Counted from the stretch's first letter, positions 29,462 to 38,185 are shown. The stretch: 64,000 nucleotides of DNA from an uncultured Eubacteriales bacterium (GCA_902777335.1 CACYTF010000009.1:1-64000); one strand, 5' to 3'. A program made the numbers and translations. Notes: generated from the sequence alone by a model not told the origin.

Positions 29462-31690
29462 TCAGCCTTCCTCCATGGCCATCATGCGCGCGCGCTGGTT
29501 CACCGCGTTCAGGAACTCCCGGGCGGACATCTGCCCGTCAAAGAACTGCCGCATCAGCTGCCAGGCCTCGCCGGAGGTGTCCTTCTGGAACCAGCTGGGC
29601 GCGGCGACGGCCAGGCGGTCGCTGTTGGCCCGGTACCAGGTCAACTGGTCCTCGGGAATCAGCCAGGCGTCGTACTTCATGTAGTTTTCAAAGCTCTCCT
29701 CCATGTTCCGGATGTCCTCTTCGCTGGCCTGCCGCATTTCCGGCGCCATGGTCTCCAGGTCCGCCTTCGCCTGGTCGATGTACTTCTGGTACTCGGCCTT
29801 CACGCGCTCGGCGTCCGGGCTGCGCACCGGCTCGTTCAGGTCGGCGCACAGCATGTAGGTGACCTCGGTGGGCAGGTTGGCGGCCAGGTCCTCCAGGAAG
29901 GCCACAGCCTCGGCGGCGTGGGCGCTGTAGGGGTTCACGAAGGCGACGCTCATGCGCAGCGGCAGCACGCCGGGCAGGTCCTCGCCGTAGCCCAGCGGCA
30001 TGGGCGCGCAGTCGCCGGACACGCCCTGCCCGAAGCCAACGGGCGCGTCGAACTGGATCAGGTACTTTTCCTCGCTGCTCCAGCCGTAGCCGTTGCCGTC
30101 CTCGTCCAACTCATCCGGCAGGCCGTAGTCGGTAAAGTCGATGGCGTCCAGCCGCTCCAGCACCGCCTGCAGCCGCGGGTCCAGGAAGCTCGGGGCGCTG
30201 CCGGCGGCCTCGGACACCTGTATGAAGTCCTCCAGCGCGCGCTGCTTCATGAACTGCGCAAAGCTCACGGCGTTCATGCCGTCGTAGGTGAACTTGTCCT
30301 TCTCGCCCAGCACATCCAGCTGCGGGCGCACTTCGTTCTCCAGGAAGTCCAGGAAGCCGGGCCAGTCGCCGGGCACCGCGTCGACGGAGAGCCCCATCTT
30401 CTCCAGCAGCGCCGTGCTCATGCCCATGCAGGTGGCGTTCAGCTGCAGCGGCAGCGCCGCCAGGCGCCCGTCGCTGATCAGCTTCTCCCGCAGCCTGGGA
30501 TAGACGCGCTCGGCAAAGGCGTTCAGCGCCTCGCTCCCGTCCAGCGGCAGCATGTAGCCCCGCTTCTGCAGCGCCTCGCAGACCCCGTCCTCCCCATAGT
30601 CGAGCATGTAGATGTCGGTCTCGGGCGACTGGGCCACGATGTCGTCCAGCACGTTTTGATAATCGTGGCCCATCACCGGCGTGATCTCGGGGTGTTCCAC
30701 CGAGTACGCCATCAGCACGCCGTCCAGCCACGTGCCGTAATAGCCGCCCTGTATCGTCAGCAGCCGGTCCTCGTCCAGGCGGCCCTGGGTGTCCAGCAGC
30801 GCCACGCCGCCCTCCAGGCCCGCCGCGTAGGTCCTGCCGCCGTTCACCAGCACGCCGTAGCGCGGGTCCGAGGGCAGCGCCGCGACGGGCTCGCCCGCCT
30901 CGCCGGTGGCCGTGTCCACGGGGCACAGCCTGCCCGAGACCGCCGCGTACAGCGCGCCGGTGTTCAGGTCCGCGGCCAGCGCCTGGGCCCCATCGGGCAG
31001 CGTGCACAGCTCGTCCGTGCTGCCGTCGGCGTTGACCGCGTAGAGCCGCGTCACCAGCTCCTGCCGGAAGTCGGTGCCGGCCAGCAGCACGCCGTCCTTC
31101 GACGGCACCAGCTGGCAGTTCCAGCTGTTGTCCAGGCGCTCGCTGGCGGCGGCCTTCGGGTTCTCCGGGTCGATCACCGCCAGGTTCGTGCCGCTCTCGT
31201 CGTCGACCAGCAAATACAGCAGGCCCGCCCGGGCGCAGACCGCCTCCAGGTAGAAGTTTCCGGTCCTCAGCGCCTCCGGCAGGGCGATCCGCCGCGCGTT
31301 CCGCGCCTCGACGGTCCCTTCGTCGGTCGTCGCGAGGTCGAACAGCAGCAGCGCCTCGGGCTCGTAGCTTTCGTCGTAGGCGATGTTGATGCCGTGCAGC
31401 CCGCCGTCGTCCGCGAACAGCTTGAACTCGTAGAAGTTCCGGTCGTATTCGAGGAGCTCGCCGCTCTCGTCGGGCAGGCGGATCGCGCTGGCGTAGGCCG
31501 CCGGCGCGTCGTCGCCGTCGCGCCATATGTACAGCTTGCTCTCGCCGGCGATGTACAGCGCGTCGCCGTCGCTCATCACGCCGGACATGTACCCGCCGTC
31601 CTCCAGCTTCAGCAGCCGGTTGCCCTCGGCCATGGCCGGCGCGATGATTGCCAGCGCCAGCGCCATCAGCAGTATCAGTATGCGTTTCAT
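29462..31690 (-). CDS. Beta-propeller plus extracellular solute-binding protein fusion
   Basis: The 742-residue protein has a Sec signal peptide (MKRILILLMALALAIIAPAM, cut near AEG) without a lipobox. Residues 25-330 read as a propeller-like domain with repeated LYxxxxG strands (DALYIAGESKLYIWRDG, GLLYLLVDDE, GALYAAVSGRL). Residues 335-735 resemble the ABC-type extracellular sugar-binding fold: YGTWLDGVLMAYSVEHPEI, YGEDGVCEALQKRGYMLPLD, LPLQLNATCMGMSTALLEKM, VAFVNPYSAHAAEAVAFLED. No permease or ATPase gene is adjacent, and it is transcribed alone from its own promoter (31735-31763). It may therefore work as a sensor or storage binder. The propeller call is by pattern only. Confidence 0.7.
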   Translation of the reverse strand: MKRILILLMALALAIIAPAMAEGNRLLKLEDGGYMSGVMSDGDALYIAGESKLYIWRDGDDAPAAYASAIRLPDESGELLEYDRNFYEFKLFADDGGLHGINIAYDESYEPEALLLFDLATTDEGTVEARNARRIALPEALRTGNFYLEAVCARAGLLYLLVDDESGTNLAVIDPENPKAAASERLDNSWNCQLVPSKDGVLLAGTDFRQELVTRLYAVNADGSTDELCTLPDGAQALAADLNTGALYAAVSGRLCPVDTATGEAGEPVAALPSDPRYGVLVNGGRTYAAGLEGGVALLDTQGRLDEDRLLTIQGGYYGTWLDGVLMAYSVEHPEITPVMGHDYQNVLDDIVAQSPETDIYMLDYGEDGVCEALQKRGYMLPLDGSEALNAFAERVYPRLREKLISDGRLAALPLQLNATCMGMSTALLEKMGLSVDAVPGDWPGFLDFLENEVRPQLDVLGEKDKFTYDGMNAVSFAQFMKQRALEDFIQVSEAAGSAPSFLDPRLQAVLERLDAIDFTDYGLPDELDEDGNGYGWSSEEKYLIQFDAPVGFGQGVSGDCAPMPLGYGEDLPGVLPLRMSVAFVNPYSAHAAEAVAFLEDLAANLPTEVTYMLCADLNEPVRSPDAERVKAEYQKYIDQAKADLETMAPEMRQASEEDIRNMEESFENYMKYDAWLIPEDQLTWYRANSDRLAVAAPSWFQKDTSGEAWQLMRQFFDGQMSAREFLNAVNQRARMMAMEEG

Positions 31691-31734
31691 GTTTTCCTCC
31701 TTGTCAGCGGGAATGTCTTCCGCTGTACACCCCC

Positions 31735-31763
31735 ATTATACCAGCCGGCGGGCAGGCTGTCAA
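31735..31763 (-). promoter_or_regulatory. Sigma-A promoter for the propeller/solute-binding gene
   Basis: Minus strand TTGACA (31758-31763), 17-bp spacer, TATAAT (31735-31740): consensus hexamers. Confidence 0.88.
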
Positions 31764-31817
31764 CGCGTCCCTTGTCCGTAAGGGCGCACCCATTGCGCAC
31801 GGCTGGGTCCGAGGGGT

Positions 31818-31846
31818 TTGCATTTTCCCGGCGGTTATGCTATCAT
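31818..31846 (+). promoter_or_regulatory. Sigma-A promoter for the dipeptidase operon
   Basis: TTGCAT (31818-31823), 17-bp spacer, TATCAT (31841-31846), about 38 bases before the ATG at 31884. Confidence 0.75.
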
Positions 31847-31883
31847 CTTAGTCAGCAATCATTTACCGAAAGGACGCGATAAA

Positions 31884-32810
31884 ATGTTCGTTGCGGACGC
31901 CCACTGCGATACGCTGTATGAGATCGCCCTCATGGGCACAAAGCCCGAATCCTGCGTCGTCACCCGACAGGCCATGGCCGCGGGCGGCGTGGGCCTTCAG
32001 ACCTTCGCGCTGTTCGCCGGAAAGCACGGCACCGAGGGCACGCCCCGCGCCGACGGCGAGGCCATGTTAAAGGCCGTGCCGCGGCTGGGCGTGCCGGTGT
32101 TCACCGGCGACCTGCCGGACGCGCCGCCGGACGCGCCCGCGGGGGTGATCTCCTGCGAGGGCGGCGAGATGCTGGAGGGTTCCCTGGAGCGGCTGGCCGA
32201 GTTTCACAGCCAGGCCCGGCTGCGGATGATCGCCCTCACCTGGAATTTTGAGAACGAGATCGGTCACCCCGCCGCGCTTGGCCCCGAGGGCGGCCTGAAG
32301 CCCTTCGGCTTCGAGCTGCTGCGGGCCATGGACCGGCTGGGCATACTGGCGGACGTGTCGCACCTGAACGAGGCGGGCTTCTGGGACGTGTGCGAGCGCA
32401 CGGCGCTGCCGCCCATCGCCAGCCACTCCGACTGCCGTTGGCTGTGCGACGTGCCCCGCAACCTGTGGAAGGAACAGGCCCGGGCCATCATCGAGCGGGG
32501 CGGCTTCATCGGCGTGAACTTCTACAGCTGCTTCCTGCGGGCGGACGGCGAGGCCAAACTGGACGACGTGGTGCGCCACATCGACGAACTGTGCGAACTG
32601 GGCGGCGAGGATGTGATCGGCTTCGGCTCGGACTTCGACGGCATCGAGCGCTGGCCCGACGGGCTGGCCGGACCGGCGGACTTCCCGGCGCTGCTGGACG
32701 AACTGCGCCGCCGGGGCTACGGCGAGGCGACGCTTCAGAAGCTGGCGGGGCTCAACCTGTGGAATCTCTTGAAGCGGGCCGAGGCCGCCGCGAAGGGTAC
32801 GGGCGCATGA
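31884..32810 (+). CDS. Membrane dipeptidase (renal dipeptidase family, M19)
   Basis: The start at 31884 gives 308 residues, preceded by AAAGGA. It is a zinc-dependent TIM-barrel dipeptidase. DAHCDTLYE near the N-terminus supplies the first His and Asp, VISCEGGEMLEG near 88 the bridging Glu, ILADVSHLNEAGFWDV near 155 and PIASHSDCRWL near 178 the next His residues, and GFGSDFDGI near 247 the last Asp. No signal peptide, so it is probably cytosolic, as in most bacterial members. It cleaves dipeptides, including some with D-residues. The stop overlaps the start of the next gene by 4 bp (ATGA), so the two are translationally coupled. Confidence 0.88.
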   Translation: MFVADAHCDTLYEIALMGTKPESCVVTRQAMAAGGVGLQTFALFAGKHGTEGTPRADGEAMLKAVPRLGVPVFTGDLPDAPPDAPAGVISCEGGEMLEGSLERLAEFHSQARLRMIALTWNFENEIGHPAALGPEGGLKPFGFELLRAMDRLGILADVSHLNEAGFWDVCERTALPPIASHSDCRWLCDVPRNLWKEQARAIIERGGFIGVNFYSCFLRADGEAKLDDVVRHIDELCELGGEDVIGFGSDFDGIERWPDGLAGPADFPALLDELRRRGYGEATLQKLAGLNLWNLLKRAEAAAKGTGA

Positions 32811-34762
32811 ACCGGGTCATCGGCATCGTCGCCCACGTGGACGCCGGGAAGACCACGCTGTCGGAGCAGCTGCTGGTGCACGCCGGCGTGCTGCGCAGCG
32901 CCGGGCGCGTGGACCACGGCGACGCGTTTCTGGACGCCCACCCCATCGAGCGCCGGCGGGGCATCACGATCTTCTCCGACCAGGCGGTGTTTGAGCGGAA
33001 CGGCCATCGTTTCTTCTGGCTGGACACCCCCGGCCACGCGGACTTCGCCGCCGAGGCGGAGCGGGCCATGTCGGTGATGGACCTGGCCGTGCTGGTGATC
33101 AACGGTGCGGAGGGCATACAGAGCCACACCGAGGCGCTGTGGGCGCTGCTGGAGAGCTACGGCGTGCCCACGGTGCTGTTTATCAACAAGACGGACCGCG
33201 CCGGGTGTGACCCGGAGGCCGTGCTGAAGGCGCTGAAGCGGCGGCTGAGCCCGGACATATCGGACGCGAACGGCTGGCACGGCGGCGACATGCCGGAGGG
33301 GCTGGCCGAGGCCGTGGCCGAGCGGGACGAGGCGCTGCTGGACCTGTGGCTCTCGGGCGCCTTCGACCCGGACCGCTGGCTCTCGGCGCTGCGCGGCCAG
33401 GTGCTCCGGCGCGAGCTGTTCCCGGTGTACCGGGGCTCGGCGCTCAACGACGTTGGCGTCGCCGAGCTGCTGGACGCGCTGTGCCTGCTGGCCGCCGGTG
33501 ATGCGGAGCCCGACGCGGGCGCGCCCTTCTCCGCCCAGGTCTTCAAGATGCGGCACGACGCCCAGGGCAACCGGCTGTGCTTTTTCAAGGTGCTCTCGGG
33601 CGCCGTCGCCGCGCGGGAGGAGATCGCGCTGCCCGGCGGCGAGAAGGCCAAGGCCAACGAGCTGCGGCTGTACAGCGGCACGAAGTTCACCGCCGTCCCC
33701 CGGGCGGAGGCGGGCGTGCTCTGCGCCGCCCTGGGCCTGCCCGGCGCGCGGCCCGGCGATGGGATCGGCGCGGGGGCCGGGGCGCGCAACCCGTTTCGCG
33801 TGGAGCCGATGATGGCCGCGGGGCTGCTGTACGACCCGAAGCTGCCCGCTGGCCGGGTGCTGGCAGCGCTGCGCCAGCTGGAGGACGAGGACCCCGCCCT
33901 GAGCGTGCAGTACAGCCCGGCCACCGGCGGCATCGACCTGCGGGTGATGGGTCGGATTCAGCTGGAGGTGCTCCGCCAGCTGATGCAGGACCGCTTCGGC
34001 ATCGCGGTGGACTTCGGGCCCATGCGGGTGCTGTATCTGGAGACCATCGACACCCCCGCCGTGGGCGTGGGCCACTACGAGCCGCTGCGCCACTACGCCG
34101 AGGTGCAGCTGCGCCTGGTGCCCGGCCCCCGGGGCAGCGGCGTGCGCTTTGAATCGCTGTGCCACGTGGACGAGCTGGCCCTGAACTGGCAGCGGCTGAT
34201 CGAGACCCACGTGTTTGAGAAGGTCCACAAGGGCGTGCTCACCGGCGCGCCGCTGACCGACGTAAAGGTGCAGCTGCTGCACGGGCGCGCGCACCTGAAG
34301 CACACCGAGGGCGGCGACTTCCGGGAGAGCACCTACCGCGCCATGCGCAACGCGCTGATGTACGCCCACAGCGTGCTGCTGGAGCCCATCTGCCGCTTCA
34401 CATTGCGCGCCCCGCAGGACTGCTACGGCCGCGTGATCGGCGATCTGACGGCCATGCACGCCGCGCTGGACGCCCCGGTGATGGAGGCGGACGGCTTCAC
34501 CGCCACCGGCGAGGCCGCCTTCGCCACTTTCTCCGGCTACCTGGAGGACTTCCTCGCCGCCACCCGCGGCCGGGGCACACTGCAGTACCGGCTGGACCAC
34601 TACGCCCCCTGCCGGGACGCGGCGGCCATCGTCGAGACCGCAAACTACAACCCGCTGGCGGACGACACGCCCGACTCCGTGTTCTGTTCCCACGGCGCGG
34701 GCTACATGGTGCCGTGGAACGAGGTCAAGGCCCACGCCCACTGCCCGGTGGAAAAGATGTGA
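32807..34762 (+). CDS. EF-G/TetM-like translational GTPase
   Basis: The 651-residue protein is close in length and layout to ribosomal-protection GTPases (about 640 residues) and shorter than EF-G (about 690). The G domain starts at residue 1: AHVDAGKTTLSEQ (G1), RRGITIFSD (G2), LDTPGHADF (G3) and FINKTDRAG (G4). Domains II, III, IV and V follow, the last ending GAGYMVPWNEVKAHAHC, a tail I associate with chromosomal TetM-like paralogues of Clostridia. Base composition equals the neighbours, it is coupled to a dipeptidase gene, and no mobile element is near. It is therefore more likely a resident translation factor paralogue than an acquired tetracycline-resistance gene, though the fold is the same. 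Confidence 0.78.
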   Translation: MNRVIGIVAHVDAGKTTLSEQLLVHAGVLRSAGRVDHGDAFLDAHPIERRRGITIFSDQAVFERNGHRFFWLDTPGHADFAAEAERAMSVMDLAVLVINGAEGIQSHTEALWALLESYGVPTVLFINKTDRAGCDPEAVLKALKRRLSPDISDANGWHGGDMPEGLAEAVAERDEALLDLWLSGAFDPDRWLSALRGQVLRRELFPVYRGSALNDVGVAELLDALCLLAAGDAEPDAGAPFSAQVFKMRHDAQGNRLCFFKVLSGAVAAREEIALPGGEKAKANELRLYSGTKFTAVPRAEAGVLCAALGLPGARPGDGIGAGAGARNPFRVEPMMAAGLLYDPKLPAGRVLAALRQLEDEDPALSVQYSPATGGIDLRVMGRIQLEVLRQLMQDRFGIAVDFGPMRVLYLETIDTPAVGVGHYEPLRHYAEVQLRLVPGPRGSGVRFESLCHVDELALNWQRLIETHVFEKVHKGVLTGAPLTDVKVQLLHGRAHLKHTEGGDFRESTYRAMRNALMYAHSVLLEPICRFTLRAPQDCYGRVIGDLTAMHAALDAPVMEADGFTATGEAAFATFSGYLEDFLAATRGRGTLQYRLDHYAPCRDAAAIVETANYNPLADDTPDSVFCSHGAGYMVPWNEVKAHAHCPVEKM

Positions 34763-34765
34763 TGC

Positions 34766-34810
34766 CCCAATAAAAATGGCGCGGAACCCTCCGCGCCATT
34801 TTTGATGGGG
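34766..34810. terminator. Bidirectional terminator
   Basis: AAAAATGGCGCGGA (34772-34785) pairs with TCCGCGCCATTTTT (34790-34803). It lies between convergent genes. Confidence 0.92.
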
Positions 34811-34812
34811 CA

Positions 34813-36177
34813 TCACGCCGCCGGCGTCACCGCGTATTTCTTCCGCTTCACCCGGAAGTAGCAGATCATGTGGGCGGTAAAGGTGACCGCCCAGGAGATC
34901 GGGTAGGAGATGTACAGCATATCCAGCGTGGGGTTCAGCGGGAAGAAGCCCAGTATCCACACCATGCGGAACACGCAGACGCCCAGTATCGACATCATCA
35001 TCGGCAGCACGGAGCTGCCCATGCCGCGCAGCAGGCCCACGGCGGTGTCCATCATGCCGCACAGGAAATAGGTGGACATGATGATATTCGAGCGTATCGC
35101 CGCGGCGGCGATGACGGCCTCGTCGTCGGTGTAGATGCCGAACAGCGCGTGCCGGAAGATCAGGAACAGCCCGCCCAGCACGGCCCCGATGATGAACACG
35201 GTGGTCAGCGAAGCCCGGGCCACCCGGGGGATGCGCTCGTAGCGGCGCGCGCCCACGTTCTGCCCGGTGAAGGTGATGGCCGCCTGGTAGATGCTGTTCA
35301 TGGCCACGTAGATGTAGCCCTCCAGATTGCTGGCCGTGGTGTTGCCCGCCACCACGATCTTGCCGAAGCTGTTCACGGTGGACTGGATCAGCACGTTGGA
35401 GATCGAGAACACCATGCCCTGCAGGCCCGCGGGCAGGCCCACCTTCGCGATGCGGCGCACCTTGTCGCCGTACAGGCGGACCTTGCGCACGTCCAGGTGG
35501 ATGGGGCCGTCGGTGCGGATCAGGCACAGCGTCACCAGCGCCGCGGAGACGCACTGGGAAATGATTGTGGCCAGCGCCACGCCGGACACGCCCATGCGGA
35601 ACACGATGACGAATACGAGGTTCAGCGCCACGTTCACCACGCCCGCCACGGTCAGATACGTCAGCGGCCGCCGGGTGTCGCCCACGGCCCGCAGTATGGC
35701 CGCGCCGAAGTTGTACAGCAGGTTTGCCGGCATGCCCAGGAAGTAGATGCGCATGTAGCTGGTGGCCAGAGGCAGCACCTCGGCCGGGGTGTTCATCAGG
35801 CTCAAAAAGGTGCCCGCCAGGAAGAAGCCCACCAGCCCCACCAGCACGCCGCCCACCAGGCTCAGCGCCACCGACGTGTGCACCGACTCGGAGGTGTCCT
35901 TAAAGCTGTTCGCGCCGAAGTACTGGGCCACCACCACGTTCGCGCCCACCGAAAGGCCCATGAACAGGTTGACCAGCAGATTGATCAGCGCGCCGGGCGT
36001 GCCCACCGCGGCCAGCGCCGCGTCGCCCTCGAAGCGCCCCACGACGATCACGTCCGCGGCGTTGAAGGTCAACTGCAGCATGCTGGACAGCATCAGCGGC
36101 AGCGCGAAGCTCAGCAGCTTCGGCATCACCGGGCCGTTCAGCATGTCGATCTCGTAGTGCTTGTCCCGCAGGCGCAT
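34813..36177 (-). CDS. MATE-family efflux transporter
   Basis: I start at 36177, nine bases after GGGAGG, giving 454 residues; an ATG three codons earlier sits too close to that site. Twelve membrane helices are predicted across 20-445. The typical start MLNGPVMPKLLSFALPLMLS is followed by FNAADVIVVGRFEGDAALAA and SVGANVVVAQYFGA. The second half repeats the fold (GLPAGLQGMVFSISNVLIQS, VAMNSIYQAAITFTGQNVGA). MATE proteins export cationic drugs or metabolites using Na+ or H+ gradients. The substrate is not readable from sequence. A TATAAT (minus strand, 36215-36220) may be its -10 element, but a -35 is unclear. Confidence 0.9.
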   Translation of the reverse strand: MRLRDKHYEIDMLNGPVMPKLLSFALPLMLSSMLQLTFNAADVIVVGRFEGDAALAAVGTPGALINLLVNLFMGLSVGANVVVAQYFGANSFKDTSESVHTSVALSLVGGVLVGLVGFFLAGTFLSLMNTPAEVLPLATSYMRIYFLGMPANLLYNFGAAILRAVGDTRRPLTYLTVAGVVNVALNLVFVIVFRMGVSGVALATIISQCVSAALVTLCLIRTDGPIHLDVRKVRLYGDKVRRIAKVGLPAGLQGMVFSISNVLIQSTVNSFGKIVVAGNTTASNLEGYIYVAMNSIYQAAITFTGQNVGARRYERIPRVARASLTTVFIIGAVLGGLFLIFRHALFGIYTDDEAVIAAAAIRSNIIMSTYFLCGMMDTAVGLLRGMGSSVLPMMMSILGVCVFRMVWILGFFPLNPTLDMLYISYPISWAVTFTAHMICYFRVKRKKYAVTPAA

Positions 36178-36329
36178 TTCGGGCATCCTCCCTACACACT
36201 GGGTAGTATTTGTCATTATAACACGCTTTCATTGCCTTTTCGTTGCCTTTATCACCGCGCCCATCCGTCGGCAGAATTTAACACACCCGCGAAAGCGCCG
36301 TCCCGCGCCGTTTTGAGCCGATACCCCCC

Positions 36330-36358
36330 TTGACGAACCGGCGCATCTGCGCTATGAT
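36330..36358 (+). promoter_or_regulatory. Sigma-A promoter for the Mrp gene
   Basis: TTGACG (36330-36335), 17-bp spacer, TATGAT (36353-36358), about 38 bases before the ATG at 36396. Confidence 0.8.
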
Positions 36359-36395
36359 AGTTCCATAATAACCTTCAAATTGGAGATGTTTACCC

Positions 36396-37226
36396 ATGAG
36401 TGAAAACTGCACCCACGATTGCAACAACTGTACCGCCAACTGCGCCAGCCGCGAGGGCCAGCAGCCGGACTTTTCCGCGCCGGCCAACGCCAACAGCCAT
36501 GTGAAGAAGGTCATCGGCATCGTCAGCGGCAAGGGCGGCGTCGGCAAGTCCATGGTGACCAGCATGATGAGCGTCATCATGCGCCGCCGGGGCCACAGCG
36601 TGGCCATACTGGACGCGGACATCACCGGCCCGTCCATTCCCAGGGCCCTCGGCGTCCACGAGCAGCTGATGGGCTCCGACGAGGGCATCTACCCCGCCGT
36701 CAGCGCCACCGGCATCGAGATGGTGTCCCTGAACCTGATGCTCTCCAACGAGACCGACCCGGTGGTCTGGCGCGGCCCGATCATCGCCGGCACCGTCAAG
36801 CAGTTCTGGACCGACGTGATGTGGGGCGACGTGGACTTCATGTTCGTCGACATGCCCCCGGGAACCGGCGACGTGCCGCTGACCGTGTTCCAGTCGCTCC
36901 CGCTGGACGGCATACTGGTGGTGACCTCGCCCCAGGAGCTGGTGGGCATGATCGTGGAGAAGGCCGCGAACATGGCCGCCATGATGAACATACCGGTGCT
37001 CGGCATCGTCGAGAACATGTCCTGGTTCAAGTGCGACGCCTGCGGCAAGGAGCACCGCATATTCGGCGACAGCCACGTGGACGAGATCGCCGCGCGGCAC
37101 GGCGTCGCGAACGTCGCACGCCTGCCGATACAGCCCGGCCTGGCCGTCGCCTGCGACACCGGGCGCGTGGAGCTGGTGGAAATGCCCTGGCTGGAGGACA
37201 TGGCCACGGCGCTGGAATCGCTGTAA
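36396..37226 (+). CDS. mrp: Mrp/NBP35-family Fe-S carrier ATPase
   Basis: The 276-residue protein has an N-terminal Cys cluster (CTHDCNNCTANC, residues 5-16) like NBP35-type proteins. A deviant P-loop follows (SGKGGVGKSMVTSM near 44-57), then LDADITGPSIPRALG, the FVDMPPGTGDVPLTVFQ switch near 150 and a CXXC pair in FKCDACGKEH near 209-218 that would bridge the dimer and bind a 4Fe-4S cluster. It delivers Fe-S clusters to apo-proteins in the cytosol. It has its own promoter and is followed 33 bp later by a Nudix gene, probably in the same operon. Confidence 0.9.
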   Translation: MSENCTHDCNNCTANCASREGQQPDFSAPANANSHVKKVIGIVSGKGGVGKSMVTSMMSVIMRRRGHSVAILDADITGPSIPRALGVHEQLMGSDEGIYPAVSATGIEMVSLNLMLSNETDPVVWRGPIIAGTVKQFWTDVMWGDVDFMFVDMPPGTGDVPLTVFQSLPLDGILVVTSPQELVGMIVEKAANMAAMMNIPVLGIVENMSWFKCDACGKEHRIFGDSHVDEIAARHGVANVARLPIQPGLAVACDTGRVELVEMPWLEDMATALESL

Positions 37227-37259
37227 GGCAATCCCGCACAGATACTACGGAGGCTGTTC

Positions 37260-37676
37260 ATGAGATATGAAAAATCATGCGGCGCTGTGATATTCAGGCG
37301 GGACGAGGGCTGGAACGTGCTGCTGATCCGCCACGCCCGGGGCCACCACATCTCCTTCCCCAAGGGGCACGTGGAGCAGGGTGAGACGGAGAGCCAGACC
37401 GCCGAGCGGGAGATCCGCGAGGAGACGGGCCTGAGCGTGCGGGTGGACCGGCGCTTCCGCGCCGAGAACCGCTACAACATCCGCCCGGACACCCAGAAGC
37501 TGGTGGTGATCTTCGCGGCCATCACCGACCAGGCGGAAATCACCCCCCAGCCCGAGGAGATCGCCGAGGCGTTCTGGCTGCCCGTGGAGGAGGCCAACGC
37601 CCGGCTCACCTACGAGCGCGACCGCAAAATCATGCGGGACGCCTACGCCCACATCCTGAAATATCACGCCGAGTAA
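37260..37676 (+). CDS. Nudix hydrolase
   Basis: The 138-residue protein has the Nudix box as GHVEQGETESQTAEREIREE then TGL (about 41-66), with all conserved Gly, Glu and Arg residues. The N-terminal strand (CGAVIFRRDEGWNVLLIRH) is typical of Ap4A-type or generic nucleotide pyrophosphatases. An ACGGAGG site precedes the ATG. It lies 33 bp after mrp. Likely substrates are Ap4A, oxidised nucleotides or other NDP-X compounds; sequence does not decide. Confidence 0.9.
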   Translation: MRYEKSCGAVIFRRDEGWNVLLIRHARGHHISFPKGHVEQGETESQTAEREIREETGLSVRVDRRFRAENRYNIRPDTQKLVVIFAAITDQAEITPQPEEIAEAFWLPVEEANARLTYERDRKIMRDAYAHILKYHAE

Positions 37677-37682
37677 GCAAAC

Positions 37683-37721
37683 CCGCCATCCGGAGGCATT
37701 CGGATGGCGGAGGTGTTTTTG
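37683..37721 (+). terminator. Terminator of the mrp-nudix operon
   Basis: CCGCCATCCG (37683-37692) pairs with CGGATGGCGG (37701-37710), followed by AGGTGTTTTT. Confidence 0.85.
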
Positions 37722-37915
37722 GAGAAGGGATTTGGGGTGAGAGTGGAGTGTGGAGAGTGGAGTTCCGGTGCAAATCCCTTCGGGATTTGTTCGATCAAAG
37801 GGGGACCGGATTGCCACGTCACAGGCTCCTTCGTCGCCTGTTCCTCGCAATGACAGGGTGCAAGGTACTGCCTGTTGCGTGAGTCACTCGGGGACAGGTT
37901 CCGACTGACTCATTT

Positions 37916-37977
37916 CCTGTCACCGGGACGGTCCTGTTGACAGCTTTTCCTGACAACAGGACCGTCCCGGTGACAGG
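37916..37977. repeat. Long perfect inverted repeat (24-bp arms) with GGGACGGTCC core
   Basis: Positions 37916-37939 and 37954-37977 are exact reverse complements, and the 14-bp loop continues to pair with one mismatch (GTTGACAG / CTGACAAC). The arm contains CCGGGACGGTCCTGTTG. No U tract or adjacent gene end, so this is not an ordinary terminator. Confidence 0.92.
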
Positions 37978-38019
37978 TTCTGAGCGTCCAAGTGAAGCGA
38001 TGGATGACTGCGCAAGCGA

Positions 38020-38080
38020 CCAAAATCAAGGGGACGGTTCTCTGTGTCATTGACACAGAGAACCGTCCCCTTGATTTTGG
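38020..38080. repeat. Perfect 61-bp palindrome with GGGGACGGTT/AACCGTCCCC arms
   Basis: Two 30-bp arms (38020-38049 and 38051-38080) are exact reverse complements around a single T. The arm contains AAGGGGACGGTTCTCTGTGT. Confidence 0.95.
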
Positions 38081-38091
38081 AGAACAAAAAC

Positions 38092-38116
38092 GGTTGGAGG
38101 AACCGTCCCTCCAACC
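38092..38116. repeat. Short inverted repeat with ACCGTC loop
   Basis: GGTTGGAGG (38092-38100) and CCTCCAACC (38108-38116) flank AACCGTC. This is the third member of the palindrome cluster. Confidence 0.85.
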
Positions 38117-38150
38117 ATTATCAGCTGCCGGTCCCCCGGCATCCTTATGC

Positions 38151-38185
38151 TCCTAACTCCTAACTCCTAACTCCTAACTCCTCAC
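38151..38185. repeat. Heptamer array (TCCTAAC)x5
   Basis: Four TCCTAAC units and one TCCTCAC unit. The last unit supplies the TGA stop codon of the minus-strand L,D-transpeptidase gene at 38182. Confidence 0.88.

Larger units (their letters stand above)
37677..38181. other. Non-coding region with a terminator and a cluster of long palindromes
   Basis: I see no gene in this 505-bp gap. It holds a terminator (37683-37721), a GAGTGGA heptamer-like patch (37740-37764), an ATTGCCACG...TCGCAATGACA element with an internal GGCTCCTTCGTCGCC segment (about 37810-37856), three strong inverted repeats (37916-37977, 38020-38080, 38092-38116) and a heptamer array (38151-38185). Confidence 0.8.

Noticed and set aside
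32807..34762. Acquired tetracycline resistance gene
   Set aside because: Motifs fit the family, but base composition, operon context and the lack of mobile elements argue for a resident paralogue.
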